Of a stretch of DNA of 45,660 nucleotides, positions 32,218 to 40,540 are shown piece by piece. The translations under genes and the position numbers were made by a program. This DNA comes from Ignavibacteria bacterium (lineage in GTDB: Bacteria; Bacteroidota; Ignavibacteria; Tepidaquicellales; OLB5), in assembly GCA_030835025.1 (NCBI GenBank), contig JAUQWS010000004.1, positions 1 through 45,660 of the forward strand, written 5' to 3'. How positions within the stretch are numbered: position 1 is the first letter of the stretch; the number at the start of each line of letters is the position of its first letter. Under the pieces are notes generated by a model that saw only the letters and a program-made list of their open reading frames with translations, did no database searches and was not told the DNA's origin.

Positions 32218-32228
32218 GATTATTTTAA

Positions 32229-32236
32229 CAAAATTA
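32229..32236 (-). promoter_or_regulatory. -7 element of umuDC
   Basis: Minus strand TAATTTTG, a full TAnnTTTG match. The start would fall near 32223, so the palindrome at 32203-32217 would block elongation if bound. Confidence 0.5.
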
Positions 32237-32295
32237 AACTTTTCCTCCATTTTCCTGTCAAACAGGTACAGAGGCAATATTGAAAGGATAAACTA

Positions 32296-32565
32296 ATGAA
32301 AAACACTGTTGTAAAATTCCTGTTACTGGCATTTGTCTCCTCATCCATTCTGGCATTTATACCGGAATCATATTCACAATCCACAGGAGACCGGCAGCGC
32401 AAACGCGACGGGACCTGTATTACCGACGGCTCTAAAAAGCCCAATAACAAAAAGGGCAATAAACGCGGAAACCGCAAAGGCAACGGCAATAAAAAAGGAT
32501 TCAAAAAAGGTAACGGTAAAGGCAACGGAAACGGCCGCGGAAACGGTACCTGCATTTACAGGTAG
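32296..32565 (+). CDS. Small secreted, extremely basic Gly/Asn/Lys-rich protein
   Basis: 89 residues. A signal peptide (about residues 1-27, ending SYSQ) is followed by a short linker and a low-complexity tail of GN, GK and KK repeats (about residues 50-85) bounded by two cysteines (GTCITDG and GTCIYR). The mature part has very few acidic residues. There is no homology I can name. It could bind polyanions such as extracellular DNA or polysaccharide, but this is only inference from charge. The upstream region is shared with umuD, transcribed the other way. It is convergent with cusA. Confidence 0.7.
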   Translation: MKNTVVKFLLLAFVSSSILAFIPESYSQSTGDRQRKRDGTCITDGSKKPNNKKGNKRGNRKGNGNKKGFKKGNGKGNGNGRGNGTCIYR

Positions 32566-32587
32566 GATCTTTTTCCGGTAACATTAC

Positions 32588-32608
32588 AGGCTGATACAAT
32601 ATCAGCCT
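32588..32608. terminator. Hairpin between convergent genes
   Basis: AGGCTGATA-CAA-TATCAGCCT, 9-bp perfect stem with T-rich sequence after it on the plus strand. Probably ends the small-protein transcript, possibly also the cus operon from the other side. Confidence 0.55.
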
Positions 32609-32617
32609 TATTATTTG

Positions 32618-35600
32618 TTAATGCACCATAAACTTTGCCATATCTGATTTATGAAGCTTGCCTTTTTTGTTCAGATATACTTTTATCATCACAAAAATAA
32701 TCGGAGTTACGAACAATACGTGAATTGCTGACGTAACCACTCCGCCAATCATTGGCACTGCGATCGGCTTTGCAAGATCAGCTCCAGTACCTGTTGCCCA
32801 CATTATGGGAATCAACCCTATGAGATTCACCGCAACGGTCATAAGTTTAGGCCTAAGCCTTAAAACTGCTCCGTCCTTTGTTGCTCTAACAATATCATCG
32901 GTTGTTACTTTGTCATTGTTCGCTATCATCTTCTTATCAAGAGCCTCGTGTAAATAGATAACCATTATAACGCCTGTTTCTACCGCCAGACCGTATAATG
33001 CAATAAATCCCACCCAAACTGCCACAGAGAAATTATAATCCAATATCGACATCAGGTAAACTCCCCCTATTAATGCAAAAGGAACAGAAAGCATAACCAG
33101 CATCGATTCAAGGAAATTCTTGAAAACCATGTAGAGCATTACGAATATTATTAAGAACACTATGGGCATTACTATTTCCAGTCTTTTCTTTGCCCTGATC
33201 TGGTTTTCCCACTGGCCGCTCCACGCATAGTAATACCCTTTCGGCAGTTTCGGGGCAAATTCTTTATCCATCAGTTCCTTGGCTTCATTAACAAAACCGC
33301 CCATATCGCGTCCCCTGACGTTAAGGAAAACAATTGAGCGAAGCATATTGTTTTCGCTAGATATCATCGGAGCACCGGAAGTTACTTTGATATCTGCAAG
33401 TTCACCAAGCGGTATTTGGAATACCTTTGCACCAGAACTCTCTTTAGATGACCCGTTCATTTCGCTGCCTGCATCCTGCTCCATAGATGAACCGCCGACT
33501 GTAACCAATATGTTTTTAAGCTTATCAACATCCTCTCTGTAATCCCTGAAGTATCTCACACGTATCGGGAACCGTCTTCTGCCTTCAACGGTATTTGAAA
33601 TATTCTCGCCTCCAATGGCTGTTTCGATAACGTCCTGTACGTCACCAACATTCAAACCGTACCTTGATATTGCATCGCGCTTAATATCTATATCGATATA
33701 TTTACCTCCCAGTGTCCTTTCTGCGAATACATCAGCTGCACCGTTTACCTGCTTAACAATTCCTTCGGCTTCAATGGCAAGCATTTCAAGAGTATCAAGA
33801 TTATCGCCGAATATTTTGATGCCTAGGTCAGTCCTTACGCCTGTTGAAAGCATGTTGATCCTGTTAATTATAGGCTGTGTCCACGCATTGCCGACTCCCG
33901 GGAACTGCAGCTTTGAATTTAGCTCACCAATGATATCATTTTTGGTCATGCCATCGCGCCATTCGGATTTATCCTTCAGTATAATTATGGTTTCAATCAT
34001 ATTCATCGGTGCTGGATCTGTTGGTGTATCAGCCCTGCCAACTTTCCCCAAAACATGAGCAACTTCCGGAACGGATTTGATTATTTTATCCTGAAGCTGC
34101 ATGATCCTTTTTGCTTCGGTGATTGAAACATTAGGCAGTGTGGTCGGCATAAACAACAGGCTTCCCTCATCCAGAGATGGCATAAATTCCGATCCGCGGT
34201 TCATTATCAAGGGAACTGTTATTGCAAGCGCCAGAATATTTATCGCAAGTGTGGTCTTACGATATTTCAGCGCGAGATTCAAAACAGGTTCGTAAAGCAT
34301 CCGGAAGAATCTCGAGACCGGATTCTTTTCTTCGGGGTAGAACTTCCCGCGCATAAACAGTGTCATTAACATTGGGACAAGGGTTATCGTAATAATTGCA
34401 GAACCTGCCAGGGCAAAGGTTTTTGTAAATGCCAGCGGGTGAAATAGTTTGCCTTCCTGACCTTCAAGCATGAATACAGGTAGAAATGAAACAACAATAA
34501 TTCCTATCGAAAAGAAGATCGCCCTTCCAACCTGCTTTGCTGATTTGATTGAGATCTCTGTATAGTCAATCGTTTCGCCTCTTTCAGCTGCGCGGGCAAT
34601 GTTCCGGTATGCGTTTTCTACCATTACAATTGATGAATCCACAAGCACGCCTATTGAAATTATGAGACCTCCGAGGCTCATTATATTTGATGTGATATTG
34701 AACTGCTTCATCAAAATAAATGCTATCAAAACAGAAACAGGTATTTCTATAATTATTCTTATTGCGCTCCTCCAGTGAAAAAGAAATATGAGCACTATAA
34801 GGCTCACAACAATAGCTTCTTCAATTAAGGAATTTTTGAGTGTATCAATTGCATTGTTGATAAGTGTGCTTCTGTCATAGGAGGTTTCTATCTTTACTCC
34901 CTCAGGCAGCCCTTTTTCAAGTTCCTTAAGTTTTTCCTTCACTCTTTCAATTACCACAGAGGCATTTTCGCCGTAGCGCATTACAATAATACCGCCAACT
35001 ACTTCACCTTCACCGTTCATATCCAGCAGTCCGCGCCTTGTATCGCCGCCTATCTGAACCGTCCCTATATCCCTTATTCTTACGGGTACGCCAAGGGTTG
35101 AGCTGCGAATCGTTATGCTCTCTATATCGTAAGTTGACTGAATGTAACCCTTACCTCTTACGAAGAACTCCTTATCGCTTGATTCCAGATTCTTCCCGCC
35201 TACATCTTTATTGCTGTTCTTTATCGAATTCACAACATCGCTTATTCCTATTCCGTAAGATGAAAGCCTGTTGGGATCAACATCTACCTGGTATTGCTTG
35301 ATGAATCCACCTATGGAAGCAACTTCCGCAACACCTTCAACCGAGGTAAGCTGGTATTTCAAAAAGTAATCCTGAAGTGCGCGGAGCTCGCCCAGGTCAT
35401 ACTTATCGCTTGTTAAATGATACCAGTAAACATGGCCAACACCTGTACCATCGGGTCCCATAACAGGTGTGACACCCTGAGGCAGCATATCCCTTACCTG
35501 ATTAAGTTTTTCAAGCACTCTGCTTCTTGCCCAGTAAACCTCTGCATTATCTTCAAAAATCACGTAAATAAAGCTCATTCCGAACATTGATTGAGAGCGC

Positions 35601-35845
35601 ACTGCCCTTACTTTCGGAATTCCCTGAAGACTTTGAGTTAAGGGGTAAGTTATCTGGTCCTCAATTATCTGCGGGCTTCTACCCATCCATTCGGTAAATA
35701 CAATAACCTGATTTTCCGATAGATCAGGTATGGCATCTACCGGTGTATTATACACTGACCATATTCCAAGACCTGCTATGATGAAATATACTATCAGTAT
35801 CAGGAATCTGTTGCGCGCAGAAAATTCAATTATCTTTTCGATCAT
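32618..35845 (-). CDS. cusA: CusA-type heavy-metal RND efflux pump (Cu/Ag)
   Basis: 1075 residues with the RND layout of 12 membrane helices and two large periplasmic loops. The HME signature WMGRSPQIIEDQITYPLTQ and SQSMFGMSFIYVIFE identify the copper/silver group. Periplasmic methionines occur in APMNMIET and INMLSTG, near where CusA binds Cu(I)/Ag(I). It works with the CusB and TolC-type proteins encoded upstream in the same operon. Its start overlaps the stop of the GDCCVxC gene by 4 nt. Confidence 0.95.
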   Translation of the reverse strand: MIEKIIEFSARNRFLILIVYFIIAGLGIWSVYNTPVDAIPDLSENQVIVFTEWMGRSPQIIEDQITYPLTQSLQGIPKVRAVRSQSMFGMSFIYVIFEDNAEVYWARSRVLEKLNQVRDMLPQGVTPVMGPDGTGVGHVYWYHLTSDKYDLGELRALQDYFLKYQLTSVEGVAEVASIGGFIKQYQVDVDPNRLSSYGIGISDVVNSIKNSNKDVGGKNLESSDKEFFVRGKGYIQSTYDIESITIRSSTLGVPVRIRDIGTVQIGGDTRRGLLDMNGEGEVVGGIIVMRYGENASVVIERVKEKLKELEKGLPEGVKIETSYDRSTLINNAIDTLKNSLIEEAIVVSLIVLIFLFHWRSAIRIIIEIPVSVLIAFILMKQFNITSNIMSLGGLIISIGVLVDSSIVMVENAYRNIARAAERGETIDYTEISIKSAKQVGRAIFFSIGIIVVSFLPVFMLEGQEGKLFHPLAFTKTFALAGSAIITITLVPMLMTLFMRGKFYPEEKNPVSRFFRMLYEPVLNLALKYRKTTLAINILALAITVPLIMNRGSEFMPSLDEGSLLFMPTTLPNVSITEAKRIMQLQDKIIKSVPEVAHVLGKVGRADTPTDPAPMNMIETIIILKDKSEWRDGMTKNDIIGELNSKLQFPGVGNAWTQPIINRINMLSTGVRTDLGIKIFGDNLDTLEMLAIEAEGIVKQVNGAADVFAERTLGGKYIDIDIKRDAISRYGLNVGDVQDVIETAIGGENISNTVEGRRRFPIRVRYFRDYREDVDKLKNILVTVGGSSMEQDAGSEMNGSSKESSGAKVFQIPLGELADIKVTSGAPMISSENNMLRSIVFLNVRGRDMGGFVNEAKELMDKEFAPKLPKGYYYAWSGQWENQIRAKKRLEIVMPIVFLIIFVMLYMVFKNFLESMLVMLSVPFALIGGVYLMSILDYNFSVAVWVGFIALYGLAVETGVIMVIYLHEALDKKMIANNDKVTTDDIVRATKDGAVLRLRPKLMTVAVNLIGLIPIMWATGTGADLAKPIAVPMIGGVVTSAIHVLFVTPIIFVMIKVYLNKKGKLHKSDMAKFMVH

Positions 35846-36054
35846 TTTTCACACGAATTATTTCTTTGTACAGGTGGGCATTTAATGCTGCCGTAAGAGC
35901 AGAAGACACAGCAATCACCCTGTTCCGGCTTAAGCAGTGTGCGGCATTTATTACATTCATAAAAATGCAGGCACGAATTTTCATCCATGACCTCTTCTTT
36001 TGAATAATTACAAACGGGACATGTAATGACCGAACTTAGTTCAACCTTGTTCAT
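35842..36054 (-). CDS. GDCCVxC-domain small zinc-ribbon-like protein
   Basis: 70 residues. N-terminal CPVCNYS and YECNKCRTLLKP form a zinc ribbon, then GDCCVFCSYGSIKCPP, the name-giving motif. The family is found beside mercury and copper resistance genes and some members are selenoproteins; here cysteine is encoded and no in-frame TGA is present. Probably binds or transfers a soft metal. Translationally coupled to cusA. Confidence 0.88.
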   Translation of the reverse strand: MNKVELSSVITCPVCNYSKEEVMDENSCLHFYECNKCRTLLKPEQGDCCVFCSYGSIKCPPVQRNNSCEK

Positions 36055-36096
36055 AGCTTGTTAACTTTATTAAAGAATTACCAGCAAACACATTTA

Positions 36097-36399
36097 TTAG
36101 TGACCCATGCATCCTTTGTGTCCTTTATGGTTATGACCCTGGTCTTTCTTTTCGTCTTTCTTCCCCTCTTCTTTCAGAATCAGATCCATTCCGCATTTGG
36201 GGCATTCACCCGGCTTATCGGAAATTACCTCCGGGTGCATTGGGCAGGTATATGATTTAGCGGAATTCGTATCTATTAGTGAATCAGCAATAAGTACTGC
36301 TGAACTCTCAGTTGAATATACGGGTCCGGATGTATATACTGCGGTTACAGCCAGAATCATAGCTGCAATAATTGATAAATATAATTTTTTGTTTTTCAT
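36097..36399 (-). CDS. Exported protein with heavy-metal-binding domain (HMBD)
   Basis: 100 residues. Signal peptide or anchor at the N-terminus, then the HMBD motif YTCPMHPEVISDKPGECPKCGMDLIL (about residues 51-76) and a Lys/His-rich tail (HNHKGHKGCMGH). The same domain appears in the next two upstream genes. It is a likely periplasmic Cu/Ag buffer for the efflux pump. Confidence 0.85.
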   Translation of the reverse strand: MKNKKLYLSIIAAMILAVTAVYTSGPVYSTESSAVLIADSLIDTNSAKSYTCPMHPEVISDKPGECPKCGMDLILKEEGKKDEKKDQGHNHKGHKGCMGH

Positions 36400-36427
36400 T
36401 ATCTTATTCGTTTAAAGTTTTTTAACA

Positions 36428-37006
36428 TTATTTACATTCAGCCGGGAGCTTTGAAACTGCTTCAGCGGTTGCTTTGGTATCGTTAGCATCAAATCCTGCT
36501 TCTGAGATAAGCTTTTCAACATTTGATTTAGTGGTTTTTGTTTTATCAATGTACATATGTATTATCCTGTTCACTATTTCAATATGATACTCAATAACTC
36601 CCTTATCTTTACTAAGAGCTGCCTCAAGCAGGGGCTCGCATTCATCAGATTTTATTACGGATAATTTTACTTCAAAATGTATCAGGTCATTTTTGCCGGC
36701 ATATTTCTTTTCCAAAGCTTCGTGTTCTTCGCTCATTTTCTTGTTGTAATCCGCTTTTGAGTTCAGTTTCATCTTGCAGATAGGACACCTTACAGCAGGA
36801 TCGTCTGTTTGCTGAGTTGGGTGCATCGGGCAGAAATATTTGCCATCGCTTACCATATTTGCTGTTTGCTGTGTGTTTTGCGTCTGATCTTTTTCAGTTG
36901 ACTGTTTCTTGTCATCCTGAGTGCTTTTTTTATCTCCGCAGCCGGCGGCTGCAAATGCAATCAATAAGAACATGAAAAGTATTGCGGTTGGTTTTAATTT
37001 TTTCAT
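36428..37006 (-). CDS. Lipoprotein with HMBD domain and HMA-like C-terminal domain
   Basis: 192 residues. Lipobox AAAGC (Cys23), charged linker, HMBD motif YFCPMHPTQQTDDPAVRCPICKMKL (about 58-82), then a domain with HMA-like order (LIHFEVKLSVIKSDECEPLLEAALSKDKGVIEYHI...NVEKLISEAGFDA) in which the usual CxxC is absent and a single DEC is left. It is a metal chaperone-like component between CusB and CusA. Confidence 0.82.
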   Translation of the reverse strand: MKKLKPTAILFMFLLIAFAAAGCGDKKSTQDDKKQSTEKDQTQNTQQTANMVSDGKYFCPMHPTQQTDDPAVRCPICKMKLNSKADYNKKMSEEHEALEKKYAGKNDLIHFEVKLSVIKSDECEPLLEAALSKDKGVIEYHIEIVNRIIHMYIDKTKTTKSNVEKLISEAGFDANDTKATAEAVSKLPAECK

Positions 37007-37030
37007 TTTTGTTTTATTATAGTTATTGGA

Positions 37031-38398
37031 TTAATGTTTATGTTCTTCGTTTTGTTTTTTGTCCTGCATGTCTTTTAATATATCCTGCCCGGGGTTTATC
37101 TTCGGCTCATCGTTATTTACAGGATTTTCATTGTGTTTCTCGTGACCCGAGGTGAAGCCTTTCTGAATCTGCGTTTCACTATCAATAAGGAAGCCGCCGG
37201 AAGTAACAACCATTTCGCCTTCGGTGATGCCTGAGGTTATTGCGTAATACCCGTCCTGTTCATAGCCTATTTGAACTTCCTTTGGCTCATAAACTCCCTT
37301 TTCTTTTTCAATATATACAAAATTATGTTCGCCTGTCCTTATAACTGCATTTTTTGGTACTCCTGCAGACTGCGATACATACGTATTGATCTTTACTGTA
37401 AGATACATGTCCGGTTTCAGCTTCATATCCCTGTTTGATACATCAATTCGTATCTCAAGGGTTCTGGATTCTGGGTTAAAAACCGGGTTGATAAAGTTGA
37501 TCTTAGCGGTCATAATTTCATTTGGATATGCGGAAGAATATATACTTGCAGTCTGCCCGTTTTTAATATACTGCATATCAGATTCGTAAACATTTGCAAT
37601 AACCCATACGGTAGATAGATCCGCTACATCAAAGATATCTTCGCCTGCCATTGCCCAGTGACCTACGTGCACATATTTTTTTGTGATGATGCCTGAATAT
37701 TTTGAGTACTGGATCGTGGTTGTTTTCACATTCTTCGATCTTTCGAGCTCTTCTATTTGTCCCGGTGTCATTTCCCAGAGGATAAGCCTTTCTCTGCCTG
37801 AGTTAACAAGGCTTTGCGCCTGGTCTATTGCAAGTCTGTTACCGCTTTGTTTTACACGGTTAAAGTTATCAATGGCAAGCAGATACTCTTTCTGTGTTGA
37901 AACAAGCTCAGGTGAATATATTTCCATTACTTTCTGTCCTTTTCTCACCTCTTGTCCTTCAAAATTTACAAACATATTCACGATCTTGCCTGAAACGGCG
38001 GTTGAGATATGCGCAAATTTAGTTTCGTTTATCTTTACATAGCCGTTAAAGGTTTTTTCACCCTGGAACTGCATTATCCGTACTTTTTCAACCTGTACAT
38101 TTGCAAGCACCTGCTGTGATGGAGAAAGTTTTACGGCACTTACATTTACCCCCCCAAGATCGTGGTCACTTTGTTCTTCAGAACTGACCTCGCTTTTCTT
38201 AACAAGATCCATACCGCATATGGGGCACTGCCCGGGCCTATCCTGCACAATTTGCGGATGCATCGGACAGGTATAAATTTCTGCTGCGGCTGTCTCTTCG
38301 TTGTCTTTCTGAATAAAAGCTGTGTAAATCCAGTACCCTCCGGCTATCAAAAGGACTAAGACCAGAGCACTTATTATTATTTTTATTGGTTTAATCAT
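37031..38398 (-). CDS. cusB: CusB-type periplasmic adaptor with N-terminal HMBD
   Basis: 455 residues. An N-terminal membrane anchor is followed by HMBD YTCPMHPQIVQDRPGQCPICGMDLV (about residues 43-67). The adaptor body then has barrel-sandwich, alpha-hairpin and beta-barrel parts (VSGKIVNMFVNFEGQEVRKGQKVMEIYSPEL, LSTVWVIANVYESD, and MTAKINFINPVFNPESRTLEIRID). The tail is His-rich. It links CusA to the outer-membrane protein. It lies 20 nt after the TolC-type gene. Confidence 0.93.
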   Translation of the reverse strand: MIKPIKIIISALVLVLLIAGGYWIYTAFIQKDNEETAAAEIYTCPMHPQIVQDRPGQCPICGMDLVKKSEVSSEEQSDHDLGGVNVSAVKLSPSQQVLANVQVEKVRIMQFQGEKTFNGYVKINETKFAHISTAVSGKIVNMFVNFEGQEVRKGQKVMEIYSPELVSTQKEYLLAIDNFNRVKQSGNRLAIDQAQSLVNSGRERLILWEMTPGQIEELERSKNVKTTTIQYSKYSGIITKKYVHVGHWAMAGEDIFDVADLSTVWVIANVYESDMQYIKNGQTASIYSSAYPNEIMTAKINFINPVFNPESRTLEIRIDVSNRDMKLKPDMYLTVKINTYVSQSAGVPKNAVIRTGEHNFVYIEKEKGVYEPKEVQIGYEQDGYYAITSGITEGEMVVTSGGFLIDSETQIQKGFTSGHEKHNENPVNNDEPKINPGQDILKDMQDKKQNEEHKH

Positions 38399-38418
38399 AT
38401 ATTTATTAATAGAACTTC

Positions 38419-39828
38419 TTAATTTTTCAGGTTCAATGCGGCAGCTTTTTCAAGCTCCGCTATCATTTTTAAATACATGTTTACGCTTTCGTAATACATA
38501 AGCCTTGCTTCCTGGTACATCCTGTATGCATCAAGCAGGTCAAGGAACCCGCCCATACCTGTTTCATAAGAATATTGCGAAGATTTCATTGTGTTTTCGG
38601 TTTGGGGGATCTGCACTCCGTAATAGAAATTCATTGTTTCCTTAAGCGAATTCATATTGTTAACAATTGAAGTAATTTCGTTTCTTATCTCATTTTTCTT
38701 CGCATTGTATTCTTCTGAAGAACTTTTTATTATTATTTCGTTTTTCATAATTGCGTGATCATATTTGCCGCTGCTCCAGGGGGCAAAGGGGATATTAACT
38801 CCGAACATTACTGCAAATGCATTTTTTTCTTCGAACGGTAGTATTTTATACCCAAGCTTAATGTTAAAATCTGGATAGCGGTTTATTTTTGCCATTTCAA
38901 GATCAGTTTGGTTCATCAGTATCTTATTCTTAATAGTCTTAAGGTCGGGCCTGTGCTCAAAAGCATAATCGATCAGCTTTTCGGTTTTATAGCTGCTGAT
39001 AGCAAAATTATCGCGGTCCAGCAGGTAATCGGTATCTATATCCGAAAAATTGAACTTTGTATTTTCTTCTACTGCAACTTTTGTCAGCTTAGTCAGTTCC
39101 GAAAAAATATTCTGCCTCTGCTTGGTCAAAATGAACGCTTCATTCTCAAGCCTGGAGATCTCGATCTGTGATTTAAATACTTCCTGCTGCATTCCTTTTC
39201 CAACCATATATTGCGCCTGGGCAGCTGTTATAAAAGTCTTCAGAACAAGCTGGTCATCTTTGTTGATCTGTATTTTCCTGTTCACCAAGTAAAGATCGTA
39301 ATAGTTCATCTTTATCATATTCATTATTTCAACAGCCATTGCAAGGCGCTCGCTTTTCATCATTTCTTTGGAGTTAAGCACGACCTTTTTTTCAAGTGCT
39401 AGCTTGCCCGGAAATGGAAACATCTGAGAAATATAAAAATTTATCATGCCAACCCTGCTGAAATCCGTCATAATGTCATCAAGCTCAAACTCAAACATCG
39501 GGTCAGGCAAATAGGATTTTTCCCCGGCCTGGAAATCCGACATTTCGATCTTTTTCTGCATTGCAGTAAGCTCAGGGTTATTGTTAACAGCAGCAAAAAG
39601 CAACTGACTTAAGGAAAATATTTCTGCTTCGCCGTATGAATTATAAAATGAAGTATCTCTTCTGCTATCCAATGTATTTATCGTCATCAAAGAGTCAAGC
39701 AGCTTAAGCGATGAATTAAACCTGTAAACGGAATCTTTTTGCAAATAAGCATCAAATCCGTTTTGCGAATAAGTAAATTCCGCAGCTAATGCAGAGGATA
39801 AAACAAAAATTAAGATATATTTAGGCAT
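38419..39828 (-). CDS. TolC-family outer-membrane channel of the copper efflux pump (CusC role)
   Basis: 469 residues. Signal peptide ending near TYSQ, then two OEP repeats with long helices (LSQLLFAAVNNNPELTAMQKKIEMSDF; KTEKLIDYAFEHRPDLKTIKNKILMNQTDLEMAKINRYPDFNIKLGY). PFAPWSSGKYDHAI and QYSYETGMGGFLDLLDAYRMYQEA are characteristic. It forms the outer-membrane exit of the tripartite pump. Confidence 0.9.
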   Translation of the reverse strand: MPKYILIFVLSSALAAEFTYSQNGFDAYLQKDSVYRFNSSLKLLDSLMTINTLDSRRDTSFYNSYGEAEIFSLSQLLFAAVNNNPELTAMQKKIEMSDFQAGEKSYLPDPMFEFELDDIMTDFSRVGMINFYISQMFPFPGKLALEKKVVLNSKEMMKSERLAMAVEIMNMIKMNYYDLYLVNRKIQINKDDQLVLKTFITAAQAQYMVGKGMQQEVFKSQIEISRLENEAFILTKQRQNIFSELTKLTKVAVEENTKFNFSDIDTDYLLDRDNFAISSYKTEKLIDYAFEHRPDLKTIKNKILMNQTDLEMAKINRYPDFNIKLGYKILPFEEKNAFAVMFGVNIPFAPWSSGKYDHAIMKNEIIIKSSSEEYNAKKNEIRNEITSIVNNMNSLKETMNFYYGVQIPQTENTMKSSQYSYETGMGGFLDLLDAYRMYQEARLMYYESVNMYLKMIAELEKAAALNLKN

Positions 39829-39918
39829 AATCTCATGATCTCAATTATTAATTGAATGTAAAGCATTCCCTTGTAAAAAAAATTCTACAGGATAAAGAGA
39901 AATCGAAATGAGATCAAT

Positions 39919-40317
39919 TTAGATGAGAAGAGATGAGACCAGGATCGGGATATCGAGTTTGGGGAGGTGTGATTTATCTATGCTGAAATTTAAATAAGAA
40001 CCGGGTAAGGCTTCATGATTCTGGTTAAGATCCAGAACAAGCGAACCGAAAGTGTTAATGTTTTGGGGAAGCTCGGGTTTTAAAGTAGTAAGTGTGTTGG
40101 AATTCGTGAGCTCAGATGATTCTTCCTGACAGCATTTGGTGTTTACATTTGTAATGCTGATTCCTTCATAGGGTTTTGCTGTATTATGAGTGCATTCACA
40201 GATTTCAGTATCATTGCTCATTTCACAAAACATCAATTGTGTTGCATAACTGAAGTTTGAGAGTACCAGGAGCACCGACATCACAAAAATCATGTATTTG
40301 CCAAACAACTTTTTCAC
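39919..40317 (-). CDS. Cys-rich exported protein at the head of the cus operon (HYC_CC_PP-like)
   Basis: 132 residues from a GTG start. Signal peptide MKKLFGKYMIFVMSVLLVLSNFSYA, then CEMSNDTEICECTHN and KCCQEESSE. The arrangement of single Cys, Cys pair and downstream Pro-rich region resembles small proteins seen at Bacteroidota cus loci. Probably a periplasmic copper-binding or sensing peptide. The exact family is uncertain. Confidence 0.65.
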   Translation of the reverse strand: MKKLFGKYMIFVMSVLLVLSNFSYATQLMFCEMSNDTEICECTHNTAKPYEGISITNVNTKCCQEESSELTNSNTLTTLKPELPQNINTFGSLVLDLNQNHEALPGSYLNFSIDKSHLPKLDIPILVSSLLI

Positions 40318-40378
40318 AATATAAACTTAACGAATTCTGTCATTCAATACAATGACTAATATCACTAACTCTGTCAAG

Positions 40379-40413
40379 GTTCAAATAGTTTCAAAAATTC
40401 AATGTATTTGAAC
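40379..40413. promoter_or_regulatory. Inverted repeat upstream of the cus operon
   Basis: GTTCAAATA-N17-TATTTGAAC, perfect 9-bp arms. It lies 62-96 bp before the GTG of the first cus-operon gene and on the other side faces the gene at 40541. It could be the operator of a copper-responsive regulator not encoded in this window. Confidence 0.45.
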
Positions 40414-40499
40414 ATAATTCTGCCAAGTATGTATCGCAATACCCCGCATTTCTTTTCTGCTGACAGTATATTGTTCATTGATAATTGCCAATTGTTTAG

Positions 40500-40507
40500 T
40501 ATTTTTG
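40500..40507 (+). promoter_or_regulatory. -7 element of the secreted propeller-like gene
   Basis: TATTTTTG, full TAnnTTTG match, 33 nt before ATG 40541. A start here excludes the upstream ATG at 40478, which lies before it. Confidence 0.5.
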
Positions 40508-40540
40508 TATTATCCGAAAATAATCTATCCCCCAAAATAT

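Noticed and set aside
35842-36054. Selenocysteine in the GDCCVxC protein
   Set aside because: The motif is read as cysteine codons throughout and there is no in-frame TGA, so this is the Cys form.
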